54,411 nucleotides of DNA, taken from NCBI RefSeq assembly GCF_000248055.1, contig NZ_BAFC01000096.1, forward strand, positions 1 through 54,411. Reading direction: 5' to 3'. Position numbers and translations under genes: made by a program. The notes under the pieces were generated by a model, which did not search any database, was not told the origin of the DNA, and saw only the letters and a list, made by a program, of their open reading frames with translations. Of this stretch, positions 1-7,993 are shown in pieces. Position 1 is the first letter of the stretch; every line of letters begins with the position of its first letter. Source of the DNA: Gordonia sputi NBRC 100414 (GTDB lineage Bacteria; Actinomycetota; Actinomycetes; Mycobacteriales; Mycobacteriaceae).

Positions 1-715
1 GCTCACCGACCGCGGCGGAGACGGCGTCGGACTTGTCGGCAGCGACCGACAGCATCGACATCGGCTCGATCAGCTCGTCGAGGTGATCGGGTTGCGGCGT
101 GACGATGATCCACCGCCCACCGCGGCGCAGAATGCGCGCGGTCTCGTCGACGTTGCGCGGCGCGAACACCGACAGCACGACGTCGGCGCAGTCGTCGACG
201 AATGGGAGATCGCGCCAGACGTCGGCGACGACGGCACCGGCGCCGGGAATCCTGCGCGTCAACGCGCGGGCACAGTATTTCGAGAGATCGACACCAACGC
301 CGCGAGAGTGCTCGACGCCGTCGAGCGCGGCCGAGAGGTAGTGTCCCGGTCCGGCACCGAGATCGACGATCACCGGTGCACCCGTGTGCACCTGAACTCT
401 GGGAACTGCTGCTGCGGCAGCCTGGGCGACCGCGTACACGACGGGATCGAGAACACCTGCGTCGTGGACGCGCAGGCGTGCCGACACCATGTCGGCGGTG
501 TCGGACTTGAGCGAACCCGATCGACCGTCGAGCAGCGATACGTACCCCTGCTTGGCGATGTCGAACGAGTGTCGGAGCGGGCAGAACAGGCGCCTGCCGG
601 GTTCATCGACGGTGAGAGGCTCCCCGCAGACCGGGCAGCGGAGCAGGTCGGCGACGTCGGCGATGTCGCCGACGGACCCCGCCCGTCCTGGCTGCGCCCG
701 TGGCTCCTGAGTCAG
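1..715 (-). CDS. rlmA: 23S rRNA (guanine-N1)-methyltransferase, RlmA type, cut by window edge
   Basis: SAM-dependent methyltransferase of the RlmA family, which methylates a guanine in 23S rRNA. The C-terminal end lies outside the window. The N-terminus has the family zinc motif (CPVCGEPL, then a C-x-L-R-H-S-F-D segment). A class I SAM fold follows, with the glycine-rich motif VIVDLGAGPGHYL and later DVVLSVFAPRN. The start is a problem: between the in-frame stop upstream and the zinc motif I find no ATG, GTG or TTG. The only usable codon is a CTG at 713-715 that overlaps the TGA of the upstream DUF3117 gene in a CTGA arrangement, as translationally coupled genes usually do with ATGA or GTGA. 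The family call is solid; the exact start is not. A start at a later CTG or a sequencing error near the 5' end are alternatives. Confidence 0.75.
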   Translation of the reverse strand, partial: MTQEPRAQPGRAGSVGDIADVADLLRCPVCGEPLTVDEPGRRLFCPLRHSFDIAKQGYVSLLDGRSGSLKSDTADMVSARLRVHDAGVLDPVVYAVAQAAAAAVPRVQVHTGAPVIVDLGAGPGHYLSAALDGVEHSRGVGVDLSKYCARALTRRIPGAGAVVADVWRDLPFVDDCADVVLSVFAPRNVDETARILRRGGRWIIVTPQPDHLDELIEPMSMLSVAADKSDAVSAAVGE

Positions 716-879
716 CCGGTGACCCCGCGCAGCTCTTCACCGAGCGCCGCGGCTTCGTCTGCGGTCAGTTCGACGACGAGACGGCCGCCACCCTCGATAG
801 GAATGCGGACAACGATCCCACGCCCCTCCTTGGCTGCTTCCAGGGGTCCATCCCCAGTACGTGGCTTCATCGCCGCCAT
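712..879 (-). CDS. DUF3117 small conserved protein (Rv1211-like)
   Basis: A 55-residue actinobacterial protein starting MAAMKPRTGDGPLEAAKEG and ending in an acidic helix with ADEAAALGEEL. This is the hallmark sequence of DUF3117, known in M. tuberculosis as Rv1211; the molecular function is not known. The ATG at 879 is preceded by a good ribosome-binding site (AAGGGAG, about 7 bases upstream). The open frame runs further upstream, but conservation begins at MAAMKP. Its TGA overlaps the putative CTG start of the downstream rlmA-like gene, so the two are probably co-translated. In mycobacteria this gene also sits in the gpgS/folP2 neighbourhood. Confidence 0.9.
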   Translation of the reverse strand: MAAMKPRTGDGPLEAAKEGRGIVVRIPIEGGGRLVVELTADEAAALGEELRGVTG

Positions 880-994
880 TTCGCAAACTCCCTTCAGAGT
901 TCTCCTCGCCGTGGTGGATTCGACGACAGCGCACGGCTGCCGTGTCAATGATACGTGTTCACTGAATCGGCCCGACCGACGGACGCGCAAACGC

Positions 995-1423
995 CTAGTC
1001 GAATTCGTCCTGCGACGTCGAATCCCCGGCACGCGCGGCGTGCGTGGAGTCAGCGTGTGTGGAGTCAGCGTGCGTGGAGTCAGCGTGCGTGGAGTCGTAG
1101 ACCGACCCGCTCTCGGCCGACACCGGTTCGGCGCCGTCACGCGCCTGCAGGGTGAGCACCACTGCACGCAGCTCGTCGATTTCCGCGGCAAGCCGCTCGA
1201 GAGCCCAGTCCACCTCTCGCGGCTTGTAGCCGCGCACCGTCTGAGCGAAGACAAGGGACCGCACATCGTCGCCTGCGATACCCGCGGCGGGCAGGCGGGT
1301 CAGGGTTGTGTCGTCGTCGATCGGGGGCAATTCTTCTCCCCGACCGAACACGAACCACACGACAGCGAACACGGCGGCCACGACCACCACCATGATCAGC
1401 AGGTAGAGCAACAGCGTCTGCAT
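995..1423 (-). CDS. Membrane-anchored DivIVA-domain protein (Rv1209-like)
   Basis: A 142-residue protein. Residues 1-25 form one N-terminal membrane helix (LLLYLLIMVVVVAAVFAVVWFVF). Around residues 55-95 lies a DivIVA-type segment (FAQTVRGYKPREVDWALERLAAEIDEL) that ends in a short coiled coil. The tail (about 113-133) is four tandem copies of DSTHA. Such short DivI1A-like domains occur in actinobacterial cell-envelope proteins, and a similar gene precedes gpgS in mycobacteria; the precise role is unknown. The gene lies between gpgS (36 bases upstream) and DUF3117 on the same strand, so it is probably in the same transcription unit. The repeat tail is encoded by nearly identical 15-bp units and may vary in copy number. 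Confidence 0.75.
   Translation of the reverse strand: MQTLLLYLLIMVVVVAAVFAVVWFVFGRGEELPPIDDDTTLTRLPAAGIAGDDVRSLVFAQTVRGYKPREVDWALERLAAEIDELRAVVLTLQARDGAEPVSAESGSVYDSTHADSTHADSTHADSTHAARAGDSTSQDEFD
1041..1098. repeat. 15-bp tandem repeat coding DSTHA units
   Basis: About four head-to-tail copies of a 15-bp unit (GTGGAGTCAGCGTGC on the plus strand) differing at one or two bases. They lie in frame in the C-terminal tail of the DivIVA-domain gene. Because the unit is a multiple of three, slippage changes tail length without a frameshift. Confidence 0.85.
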
Positions 1424-1459
1424 GGAGAGAAGTCTATGACCGCCGTGCCGACGCTCAGA

Positions 1460-2503
1460 TCAGCTGGCCATCTCCTCGGCCGTCGCGTCGGCGCCGCGAA
1501 CGGTGTTCATCGGCGGACGATCCTCGAGATAGAGGTCGGTGGTGTGCGGGGTGAAGGTGCCGTCCGGCTCCGCGGTGAACTGGGTGAGCCCGGCCCCTGA
1601 GTCCTCGATGCCGCATCGTCGCATCAACGTGCCGACGATCTGCCTGCTCATGACGCCCAACTCGATCAGCGGGCGGTTGCGATGTGTGCGGACACCCAGA
1701 TTCACCTGGCCGATGCCGGGCAGTCCATAGCGGTCGTAGGTGTCGATCAGCAGTCCGATCTCGACTCCGTACCCCGGCGCGAATGGAACGGCCGAGAGCA
1801 ACTCCCGCGTGCCCGCGTACTCGCCGCCCAGCGGCTGGAGCACTGCGGTCAGCTCGGGTTTCTGCGATGCGAGCAGCGGCCGGGCCACCAGTTCGGTGAC
1901 TCGCCCGCCACCGTTGGCGTCCTGGGTTGCTCCTGTCCGCAGTGGACGCCGGTAGTAGCCCTTGACGAGGTGGATCTGCGGGTTGACCAGGAGCGGTCCG
2001 AGCATCTTGGGCACGAACATCGGGTCGGGGTCGATGAGGTCGGAGTCGACGAAGGCGATGAGGTCGCCGGTGACCGCGGCGATGGACCGCCACAGCACCT
2101 CTCCCTTGCCCTTCACCGGCTCGAGTTCCGGTACGGCCTCCTCGCGGGTGATGACCCGGGCACCGGCGGCGATTGCTCGCTCCGCGGTGGCGTCGGTGGA
2201 CCCGGAGTCGAGGACGACGAGTTCGTCGACGAGCGTGCCGACGAGAGGCCTGATCGTCGCGATCACATCGGCGACGGTCTCCTCCTCGTTGAGCGCGGGC
2301 AGGACGACAGACACCGTGCGTCCCTGTTTGGCAGCCACGAGTTCTTCAATGGTCCAGTCCGGCTGTTCCCACGTGTGCGTACTCGACCACGACTGTTCCT
2401 CGCCGATGGCGTCGGCGGGGGTCGGCCACATGGCTGTGCGGTCGCGGTTGTTTGAAGTGGTCGCCCTGTGGCGAGCTTGGGTTCGACGTACCTGTTCGGT
2501 CAT
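1460..2503 (-). CDS. gpgS: Glucosyl-3-phosphoglycerate synthase
   Basis: GT-A family (GT81) glycosyltransferase that joins glucose from an NDP-glucose to 3-phosphoglycerate. This is the first step of methylglucose lipopolysaccharide synthesis in Mycobacteriales. The 347-residue product carries the nucleotide-binding strand VSVVLPALNEEETV (about 64-77), DELVVLDSGSTDAT, and the metal-binding DSD triad at 153-155 within AFVDSDLIDPDP. The substrate-site region GGGRVTELVARPLL and the PLGGEYAGTRELL motif follow. Length agrees with the family, with a slightly long N-terminus. The ATG overlaps the TGA of folP2 by 4 bp (ATGA), so translation is coupled. The folP2-gpgS pairing is conserved in mycobacteria. 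Function is assigned with high confidence from motifs and context. Confidence 0.93.
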   Translation of the reverse strand: MTEQVRRTQARHRATTSNNRDRTAMWPTPADAIGEEQSWSSTHTWEQPDWTIEELVAAKQGRTVSVVLPALNEEETVADVIATIRPLVGTLVDELVVLDSGSTDATAERAIAAGARVITREEAVPELEPVKGKGEVLWRSIAAVTGDLIAFVDSDLIDPDPMFVPKMLGPLLVNPQIHLVKGYYRRPLRTGATQDANGGGRVTELVARPLLASQKPELTAVLQPLGGEYAGTRELLSAVPFAPGYGVEIGLLIDTYDRYGLPGIGQVNLGVRTHRNRPLIELGVMSRQIVGTLMRRCGIEDSGAGLTQFTAEPDGTFTPHTTDLYLEDRPPMNTVRGADATAEEMAS

Positions 2504-3375
2504 GCGAGTCCCCTGACTGTTCGGGCGGGTGGCCGTGTTCCCGCTATTGCAGCGACCATGTCGACCACGCGACGCGTGGCGGCGACCTCATGGACGCGAA
2601 AGATCCGAGCTCCGGATGCGGCGCTCAACGCTGTCGCGGCCAGTGTCCCCTCCACTCGTTCGTCGAGGTCCACACCCAGAGTCTCCCCCACGAAATCCTT
2701 GTTGCTCAGTGCCATCAGCACTGGCCAGCCTGTATTAACAAGATCTTTTACGTGGCGTAACAGGAGCAGCCCGTGATGAGTGTTTTTGCCGAAGTCGTGT
2801 GTCGGGTCGATAACGATTGAGTCGCGGGCCACGCCCTGCGCTTCGGCCGCTTCGGCCGCCCGGGTCACCTGGGCGATCACCTCTGCCACCACATCGGTCG
2901 GTTTCTCGCCGTAGGCGACGCGATGGGGACGCGTGCGGACCTCCATGCCGCCGGTGTGTGAACACACGATCCCGGCACGCCGTGCCGCGGCGACCTTCAC
3001 CAGATCGGGATCGGCACCCGCCCAGGTGTCGTTGATGAGGTCGGCTCCCACGGCGCACGCCCGATCGGCCACTTCCGCGCGCCAGGTATCCACACTGATC
3101 AGCAGATCCGGGTAGCGCTCACGGATCCACTCGACCATCGGCACGACCCGCTCGGTCTCGGTCGCGGCGTCGACCTCCTCGCCGGGACCCGCCTTCACCC
3201 CACCGATGTCGACGATGTCGGCACCCTCGGCGACGACCTGCCTAATGCGGGCCTTCGCCGCGTCGTCGGAGAACGACGATCCGCGGTCGTAGAACGAATC
3301 GGGCGTGCGATTGACGATGGCCATCACCAGGGCCCGATCGGCAGGCACGGGCCTGCCGCACAGGGTCGCGTTCAT
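2500..3375 (-). CDS. folP2: Dihydropteroate synthase homologue, FolP2 type
   Basis: A TIM-barrel pterin-binding protein of 291 residues with the family signatures MAIVNRTPDSFYDRG near the N-terminus, ADIVDIGGVKAGPGEE and LISVDTWRAEVA. It ends RIFRVHEVAATRRVVDM. Canonical DHPS condenses a pterin diphosphate with p-aminobenzoate. From memory, mycobacterial FolP2 shows no clear DHPS activity and always travels with gpgS, so a role in the polymethylated polysaccharide pathway rather than folate synthesis is plausible; that part is inference. Start ATG at 3375. The stop overlaps the gpgS start. Confidence 0.88.
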   Translation of the reverse strand: MNATLCGRPVPADRALVMAIVNRTPDSFYDRGSSFSDDAAKARIRQVVAEGADIVDIGGVKAGPGEEVDAATETERVVPMVEWIRERYPDLLISVDTWRAEVADRACAVGADLINDTWAGADPDLVKVAAARRAGIVCSHTGGMEVRTRPHRVAYGEKPTDVVAEVIAQVTRAAEAAEAQGVARDSIVIDPTHDFGKNTHHGLLLLRHVKDLVNTGWPVLMALSNKDFVGETLGVDLDERVEGTLAATALSAASGARIFRVHEVAATRRVVDMVAAIAGTRPPARTVRGLA

Positions 3376-3446
3376 GGGAGCCAGCGTAGCGATCGCCGCC
3401 GATCACAGACCGCGGCGACCGCCTGCGCCGGCGGTTCACTGCGTGT

Positions 3447-5222
3447 TCAGTTCTTGGGCACCTTGGCATTCGCCACGTCGTCGGCGTAGCCGTCGTAGTA
3501 CTCGACGTAGCCCTCCGAGCGGCCCTTGAGCACGTAGAGCGGATCGTCGCCGGTGTCGGTGTAGCCCTCGTCACGGAGTTCGACCTTGCGGTTCTTGAAT
3601 GTCGACGTCGCCTCGAGATGGTCGACGACGCGCACGAACAGCGGGATCGCATACGACGGCAGTGCGTCGTAGAGGTGTGCCGCGAGCTCCTTGCCGTCGA
3701 GCTCACCTCCGTCGCGGAGGGTGATCGCACCCATGCCCGCCTTGCCGTCGGCTCCGGAGACCTCGACCCCGAACACGACGGACTGGCCGACCTGACCGAA
3801 CCCGTCGAGTCCCGCCTCGACCTGCGTCGTCGCAACGTTCTCGCCCTTCCAGCGGAACGTGTCGCCGAGGCGATCGACGAAGGCGATGTGGAAGAAGCCC
3901 TGATCGCGGACGAGGTCGCCAGAGTTGAACCACTCGTCGCCATCCTTGAAGGCATCGCGGACGATCTTCTTCTCGGTCTCCGAGGGATCGGTGTAGCCGT
4001 CGATCGGGACGCGGTCATTGATGCCGGAGATCAGCAATCCGATGCCGCCGCGCTTGACCTTGGTCAGTCGGCCGTCGGCGTTGCGCTGAGGCTTGCCCTC
4101 GTCGTCGTACTCGACGATCGCGTACGGCAGTGGGCAGAACCCGGCGGTGCGCTCGACACTGAAGGCATTGACGAAGACCAGGTTGAGTTCGCTCGCGCCG
4201 TAGAACTCGACGATGCGCTCGATCCCGAAGCGTCGCTGGAACTCGTCCCAGATGTCGGGGCGCATGCCGTTGCCGACGATGAGCCGGACGTCGTGTGCGC
4301 GGTCGGTCGGCTTCTCGGGCTGAGCGAGCAGGTACCTGCAGAGCTCCCCGATGTAGCAGAACGCCGTGGCGCGATTGCGGATGACGTCGTCCCAGAATTT
4401 CGACGCCGAGAAGTGCTTGCCGATCGCGATGCAGGCGCCCGCCGCGAGGACAGACGAGAGCGAAACGCTCAGCGCGTTGTTGTGATAGAGCGGCAGCGGA
4501 ACGTACATGGTGTCGCTGTGCTTGAGGCGGACGGCGAGCCCACCGATTCCGGAAAGGCTTGCCAGCCAACGGTTGTGGCTCATCACGCTCGCCTTGGGCA
4601 TGCCCGTCGTGCCCGAGGTGAAGATGTAGAACGCCTCGGTGGAGGCCGGCAGGTCCGCAGTGACCGAGGGGTTGGTTTCCGGTTTCCCGTCGGCTTCCTT
4701 CTCGAACTGCTCAAAGTCGTAGACATGCGTCGGCAGGGCGTCGGCATCGATGGACTCGAGGGCCTCGCTGCAGTCGGGGTCGAAGACCAGGACACGTGCG
4801 CCGAGCAGCTTCACACTGTGTTCGAGAACGTCGCCGCGCTGGTTGTAGTTCAGCATTCCGGCGATCGCACCGAGTTTGACCGTCGCGAGCATGAGCAACA
4901 GGTCCGTCGGGCAGTTCTTCGACAGGATCGCGACGACGTCGCCCTTGGTCACCCCGTCCTCTTGGAGCACCCCGGCGAACCTGTTCACATGTCGGTTGGC
5001 CTCGCCGTAGGTGATGGTCTTGCCCTCGAAGCGGATGAACGGACGCTCCGGATGATCGGCCGCACGCTTGGCGAAGATCGAGCCGATCGTGCGCTTGGCA
5101 TCGGGCGGGCGCCTGATCAGACCCGGCGCGTTCTTGATCATGCCGACGGCGTCGGGAGCCATCTTGGCGACACCCTTCAACACGTCCGATATTCCGACGA
5201 CCTTGGTGGCGTCACCTGACAT
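3447..5222 (-). CDS. fadD6: Long-chain acyl-CoA synthetase, FadD6-like
   Basis: A 591-residue adenylate-forming enzyme that activates fatty acids to acyl-CoA through an acyl-adenylate. The phosphate-binding P-loop is EAFYIFTSGTTGMPKASVM, followed by EFYGASELNL, the WFNSGDLVRDQGFFHIAFVDR motif and RWKGENVATTQVE near the C-terminal hinge. This is the FadD6/FATP subgroup, which starts with an alpha-helical N-terminus and is located directly beside folP2 in mycobacteria. ATG at 5222. A gap of about 70 bases separates it from folP2, and 57 bases from the LOG gene upstream. Function is secure to family; chain-length preference cannot be read from sequence. Confidence 0.92.
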   Translation of the reverse strand: MSGDATKVVGISDVLKGVAKMAPDAVGMIKNAPGLIRRPPDAKRTIGSIFAKRAADHPERPFIRFEGKTITYGEANRHVNRFAGVLQEDGVTKGDVVAILSKNCPTDLLLMLATVKLGAIAGMLNYNQRGDVLEHSVKLLGARVLVFDPDCSEALESIDADALPTHVYDFEQFEKEADGKPETNPSVTADLPASTEAFYIFTSGTTGMPKASVMSHNRWLASLSGIGGLAVRLKHSDTMYVPLPLYHNNALSVSLSSVLAAGACIAIGKHFSASKFWDDVIRNRATAFCYIGELCRYLLAQPEKPTDRAHDVRLIVGNGMRPDIWDEFQRRFGIERIVEFYGASELNLVFVNAFSVERTAGFCPLPYAIVEYDDEGKPQRNADGRLTKVKRGGIGLLISGINDRVPIDGYTDPSETEKKIVRDAFKDGDEWFNSGDLVRDQGFFHIAFVDRLGDTFRWKGENVATTQVEAGLDGFGQVGQSVVFGVEVSGADGKAGMGAITLRDGGELDGKELAAHLYDALPSYAIPLFVRVVDHLEATSTFKNRKVELRDEGYTDTGDDPLYVLKGRSEGYVEYYDGYADDVANAKVPKN

Positions 5223-5279
5223 CTATTTCCACCCTCCGCTACGTGTGCCAACACGCGTCAAAACGTGTTCTTCGACACC

Positions 5280-5816
5280 TTACCGTTCAGTAGCAAACGC
5301 GAGGGCGGCCGGCACCGTGTCCGCCACTTTTAGCCGCGCAAGTGACCGCTCCGACACGAACCCCTGACCGTGCAAGTCTTGCAGCCAGTCGAGCAGCGGA
5401 GAGTAGAAACCGAATGGATCGCAGATGATGACCGGTTTGTCGTGCATTCCGAGGTAGCCGCCGGTCCAGGTCTCGAAGAACTCCTCGAGGGTGCCTATCC
5501 CTCCCGGCAACGTGATGAATGCGTCGGCGCGGTCGTCCATCAGTTGCTTGCGCTGGCGCATGGTCTCGGTGACGACGAGTTCGTCGGCATCGAGGTCGGC
5601 GACCTCGCGCTCCATCAGCGCCCGCGGGATGATCCCGACGGTCGTGCCGCCCGCCGCGCGTGTTGCCGACGCGACCGCCCCCATCATCGACACGTTGCCA
5701 CCACCCGAGACCAGCGTGTGTCCCGCGGCCCCGATCGCGGTTCCGAGCTCTGCCGCGAGGTCGAGGTAGCGCGCGTCGACCGGACCCGACGCGCAGTACA
5801 CGCAGATCGCGGTCAT
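5280..5816 (-). CDS. LOG family protein (cytokinin riboside 5'-monophosphate phosphoribohydrolase type)
   Basis: A 178-residue Rossmann-like protein with the Lonely Guy hallmark LPGGIGTLEEFFETW (PGGxGTxxE) and an earlier GGGNVSMMGAVA loop. LOG enzymes cleave N6-modified AMP nucleotides to free bases; in mycobacteria the homologue is Rv1205. Length is typical of the short TIGR00730 type. The start overlaps the end of the longer LOG paralogue by 4 bp, so the two are coupled. The physiological substrate is not known from sequence. Confidence 0.88.
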   Translation of the reverse strand: MTAICVYCASGPVDARYLDLAAELGTAIGAAGHTLVSGGGNVSMMGAVASATRAAGGTTVGIIPRALMEREVADLDADELVVTETMRQRKQLMDDRADAFITLPGGIGTLEEFFETWTGGYLGMHDKPVIICDPFGFYSPLLDWLQDLHGQGFVSERSLARLKVADTVPAALAFATER

Positions 5817-6676
5817 CGGGTGGGAGTCGCGTCGACGATGATCTGCACCGCTTCCTCGGGGGTGTCGACGACGTGGAAGAGGTCGAGGTCGTCGGAGGAG
5901 ATCATTCCGCCCGCGAGAAGACGGTCGCGCATCCAGTCGACGAGGCCCGCCCAGTGCTCACGTCCGAGCAACACGATCGGGAAGCGCACCACCTTCTTGG
6001 TCTGCACCAGGGTGAGTGCCTCGAAGAGTTCGTCGAGCGTCCCGAACCCGCCGGGCAGACAGACAAATGCCTGCGCGTACTTGACGAACATCGTCTTGCG
6101 GACGAAGAAGTAGCGGAAGTTCATCCCGAGATCGACCCACGGGTTGAGGTGCTGCTCGAATGGCAGCTCGATGTTCAGGCCGATGGAGCGCGAATCCGTA
6201 TGCGCGGCACCGCGATTGGCCGCCTCCATGACACCTGGTCCACCCCCGGTGATGACCGCGTAACCCGCCTCCCCGAGCGCCTTGCCCAACCGGACGCCGA
6301 GGTCGTATTCGGGGGTTCCCTCCCGGGTGCGCGCCGACCCGAACACCGTCACCGCCTCGGCGACGTCGTTCATCGCGTCGAAGCCCGCGACGAACTCGGA
6401 TTGGATGCGCAGCACCCGCCACGAGTCGCGCATGGTGCGTTCGGCGCGCAGCGTCTGGTCGCGGGGGTCCACCCACTGCAGCAGCCGCCGGTCGGTGGTC
6501 TCGGGTCGCTGCAGATCTCGCCGGATCCGCATCGGCCCGACGTAGCAGGCACCCTCGTCGATCACCACCTCGGCGCCTGTCAGGTCGCCGCTCGCGTCGG
6601 AGTCGGTGGCGCGTTGCGGCGTGCTCGGCACAGCGTCGGACGAGGCGTCTTCAGGTACGGATGACATGCAGGTCAC
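5813..6676 (-). CDS. Second, longer LOG family protein
   Basis: A 287-residue member of the same family as its downstream neighbour. It has an extra N-terminal segment of about 90 residues (rich in Asp/Ser at first, then GACYVGPMRIRRDLQRPETTDR) before the Rossmann core. Core motifs are AVTVFGSARTREG, ITGGGPGVMEAANRGA and LPGGFGTLDELFEALT, so both the nucleotide-binding loop and the PGGxGTxxE catalytic signature are intact. The long form is common in actinobacteria and bacteroidetes as a paralogue of the short form. It overlaps the following LOG gene by 4 bp, suggesting joint translation. A TTG or GTG a few codons in would also be possible; ATG at 6676 is used. Confidence 0.85.
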   Translation of the reverse strand: MTCMSSVPEDASSDAVPSTPQRATDSDASGDLTGAEVVIDEGACYVGPMRIRRDLQRPETTDRRLLQWVDPRDQTLRAERTMRDSWRVLRIQSEFVAGFDAMNDVAEAVTVFGSARTREGTPEYDLGVRLGKALGEAGYAVITGGGPGVMEAANRGAAHTDSRSIGLNIELPFEQHLNPWVDLGMNFRYFFVRKTMFVKYAQAFVCLPGGFGTLDELFEALTLVQTKKVVRFPIVLLGREHWAGLVDWMRDRLLAGGMISSDDLDLFHVVDTPEEAVQIIVDATPTR

Positions 6677-6738
6677 GCTAGCAAGCCTTCGGGTGCGGAT
6701 CGACGTCGTCGGGGTCCGAGAGCCGGCAGCCCTACAGA

Positions 6739-6805
6739 CCGCACCTCATCTGTGACGATCTACCTTCTGCACTGCCGAAGGTGTCGAGTGACAGATGAGG
6801 TGCGG
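6739..6805. repeat. Nested inverted repeat between LOG and aldo/keto reductase genes
   Basis: Perfect 15-bp arms CCGCACCTCATCTGT (6739-6753) and ACAGATGAGGTGCGG (6791-6805) enclose 37 bp that itself contains a 5-bp stem (CCTTC 6763-6767 with GAAGG 6777-6781). It lies downstream of the aldo/keto reductase and upstream of the LOG pair, both on the minus strand. It could act as a transcription terminator, but there is no T-run; a protein-binding palindrome or a dispersed repeat copy is equally possible. Confidence 0.7.
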
Positions 6806-6854
6806 ATCGTCGATGGTCGCGTCGAATGCGGCGCCGACGAATCCGCGACCGCCG

Positions 6855-7889
6855 TCAGACCAGCGGCGGCGACAGTTGCGCGAAGCCCTCCTGCCGCCGG
6901 TACGGGAAGTAGGGATAGGGCGCCTCGCGTTCGGAGACCGCGTCGAGGCGGGCCACCTGGGCGTCGTCGAGTGACCAGCCGACGCTGCCGAGGTTGTCGG
7001 CCAGCTGCGTCTGCGTGCGCGCCCCGATGATCACGCTCGACACGGTCGGCCGACGCAGCAACCAGTTGAGTGCCACCTGCGGAATGCTCCGACCGGTCTG
7101 GGCGGCGATGTCGGCGAGCACATCCACGACGTCGTAGAGCAGGTCGTCGTCGACGGGAGGTCCCGCGTCCGCGGTCGCCGACAACCTAGACGGTCCGGAG
7201 GGCGTGACCCCACGACGCAGCTTGCCCGTCAACCGACCCCAGCCGAGTGGACTCCACACGATCGCGCCGACACCCTCGGCCACTCCGAGCGGCATCAGCT
7301 CCCACTCGTAGTCGCGACCGATGAGTGAGTAGTAGACCTGGTGCGCGACATAGCGGGCGCGCGCCCGACGCTCGGCTACCGCGAGCGACGACATCAGTTG
7401 CCACCCACTGAAATTCGACACTCCGACATAGCGGATCTTGCCCGCGCGCACGAGGTCGTCGAGGGCGTCGACCGTCTCCTCGATCGGCGTGCGGGCGTCG
7501 AACGCATGGAGTTGGAAGAGGTCGATGCGATCGGTGTCGAGTCGTCGGAGCGCGGCATCGACCGCACCTATCAGGCGTGATCGCGACGTTCCGGCGTCGG
7601 TCGGCCGCGTTCCGGTCGGCAGTGCGGCCTTCGTCGACACGATCACATCGTCGCGTCGCCCCTTCAACGCCGCGCCGAGGATCTCTTCCGACGCCCCGTC
7701 CGAGTAGACGTCTGCGGTGTCGAACAGTGTCACGCCCGCGTCGAGGCACGCGTCGACCATCGCCCGCGCCTCGTCGACGTCGACACTTCCCCACGCGCCG
7801 AAGAAGTCGCCGACCCCGCCGAACGTCGCAGCCCCGAACCCGACCTCAGAGACGACGAGCCCGGAATTCCCCACGGTGCGATATTCCAT
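6855..7889 (-). CDS. Aldo/keto reductase
   Basis: NADPH-dependent (beta/alpha)8-barrel oxidoreductase of 344 residues. The catalytic tetrad is visible: D57 and Y62 in LFDTADVYSDG, K87 in VIVSTKAAL, and H128 in IDLFQLHAFD. The C-terminal cofactor loop IIGARTQTQLADN is present. The family reduces aldehydes and ketones; the subgroup (AKR with KIRYVGVSNFSGWQ) does not name a substrate. The gene is transcribed away from a TetR-type regulator, and its start region carries two palindromes that are very probably the regulator's operators, so it is probably induced by a small-molecule ligand. Confidence 0.9.
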   Translation of the reverse strand: MEYRTVGNSGLVVSEVGFGAATFGGVGDFFGAWGSVDVDEARAMVDACLDAGVTLFDTADVYSDGASEEILGAALKGRRDDVIVSTKAALPTGTRPTDAGTSRSRLIGAVDAALRRLDTDRIDLFQLHAFDARTPIEETVDALDDLVRAGKIRYVGVSNFSGWQLMSSLAVAERRARARYVAHQVYYSLIGRDYEWELMPLGVAEGVGAIVWSPLGWGRLTGKLRRGVTPSGPSRLSATADAGPPVDDDLLYDVVDVLADIAAQTGRSIPQVALNWLLRRPTVSSVIIGARTQTQLADNLGSVGWSLDDAQVARLDAVSEREAPYPYFPYRRQEGFAQLSPPLV

Positions 7890-7897
7890 ATTTCCTC

Positions 7898-7923
7898 CTT
7901 AACGGAACCAGTTTCCCGTTAAG
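7898..7923. promoter_or_regulatory. Operator 1 of the AKR/TetR pair (imperfect palindrome)
   Basis: CTTAACGG and CCGTTAAG arms (7898-7905 and 7916-7923) around a 10-bp centre, immediately upstream of the AKR start codon at 7889. The arm sequence is shared with the perfect palindrome 18 bp further on. The likely ligand-responsive regulator is the divergent TetR protein. Confidence 0.75.
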
Positions 7924-7940
7924 AACGTAGCGCATGTTGC

Positions 7941-7970
7941 CCCTTAACGGAACCCCTGTTCCGTTAAGGG
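7941..7970. promoter_or_regulatory. Operator 2 of the AKR/TetR pair (perfect palindrome)
   Basis: Perfect 13-bp inverted arms CCCTTAACGGAAC (7941-7953) and GTTCCGTTAAGGG (7958-7970) with a 4-bp spacer. It lies 23 bp upstream of the chosen TetR start and shares the TTAACGG half-site with operator 1. Its position fits autoregulation of the TetR gene together with control of the AKR. Confidence 0.85.
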
Positions 7971-7993
7971 TCGACGGTGGGTACGCTCAGTTC

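Noticed and set aside
83..1600. Long plus-strand open frame of 505 codons
   Set aside because: It reads antisense through the rlmA, DUF3117 and DivIVA genes, all of which have recognisable families; its protein is Arg/Asp-rich and resembles nothing.
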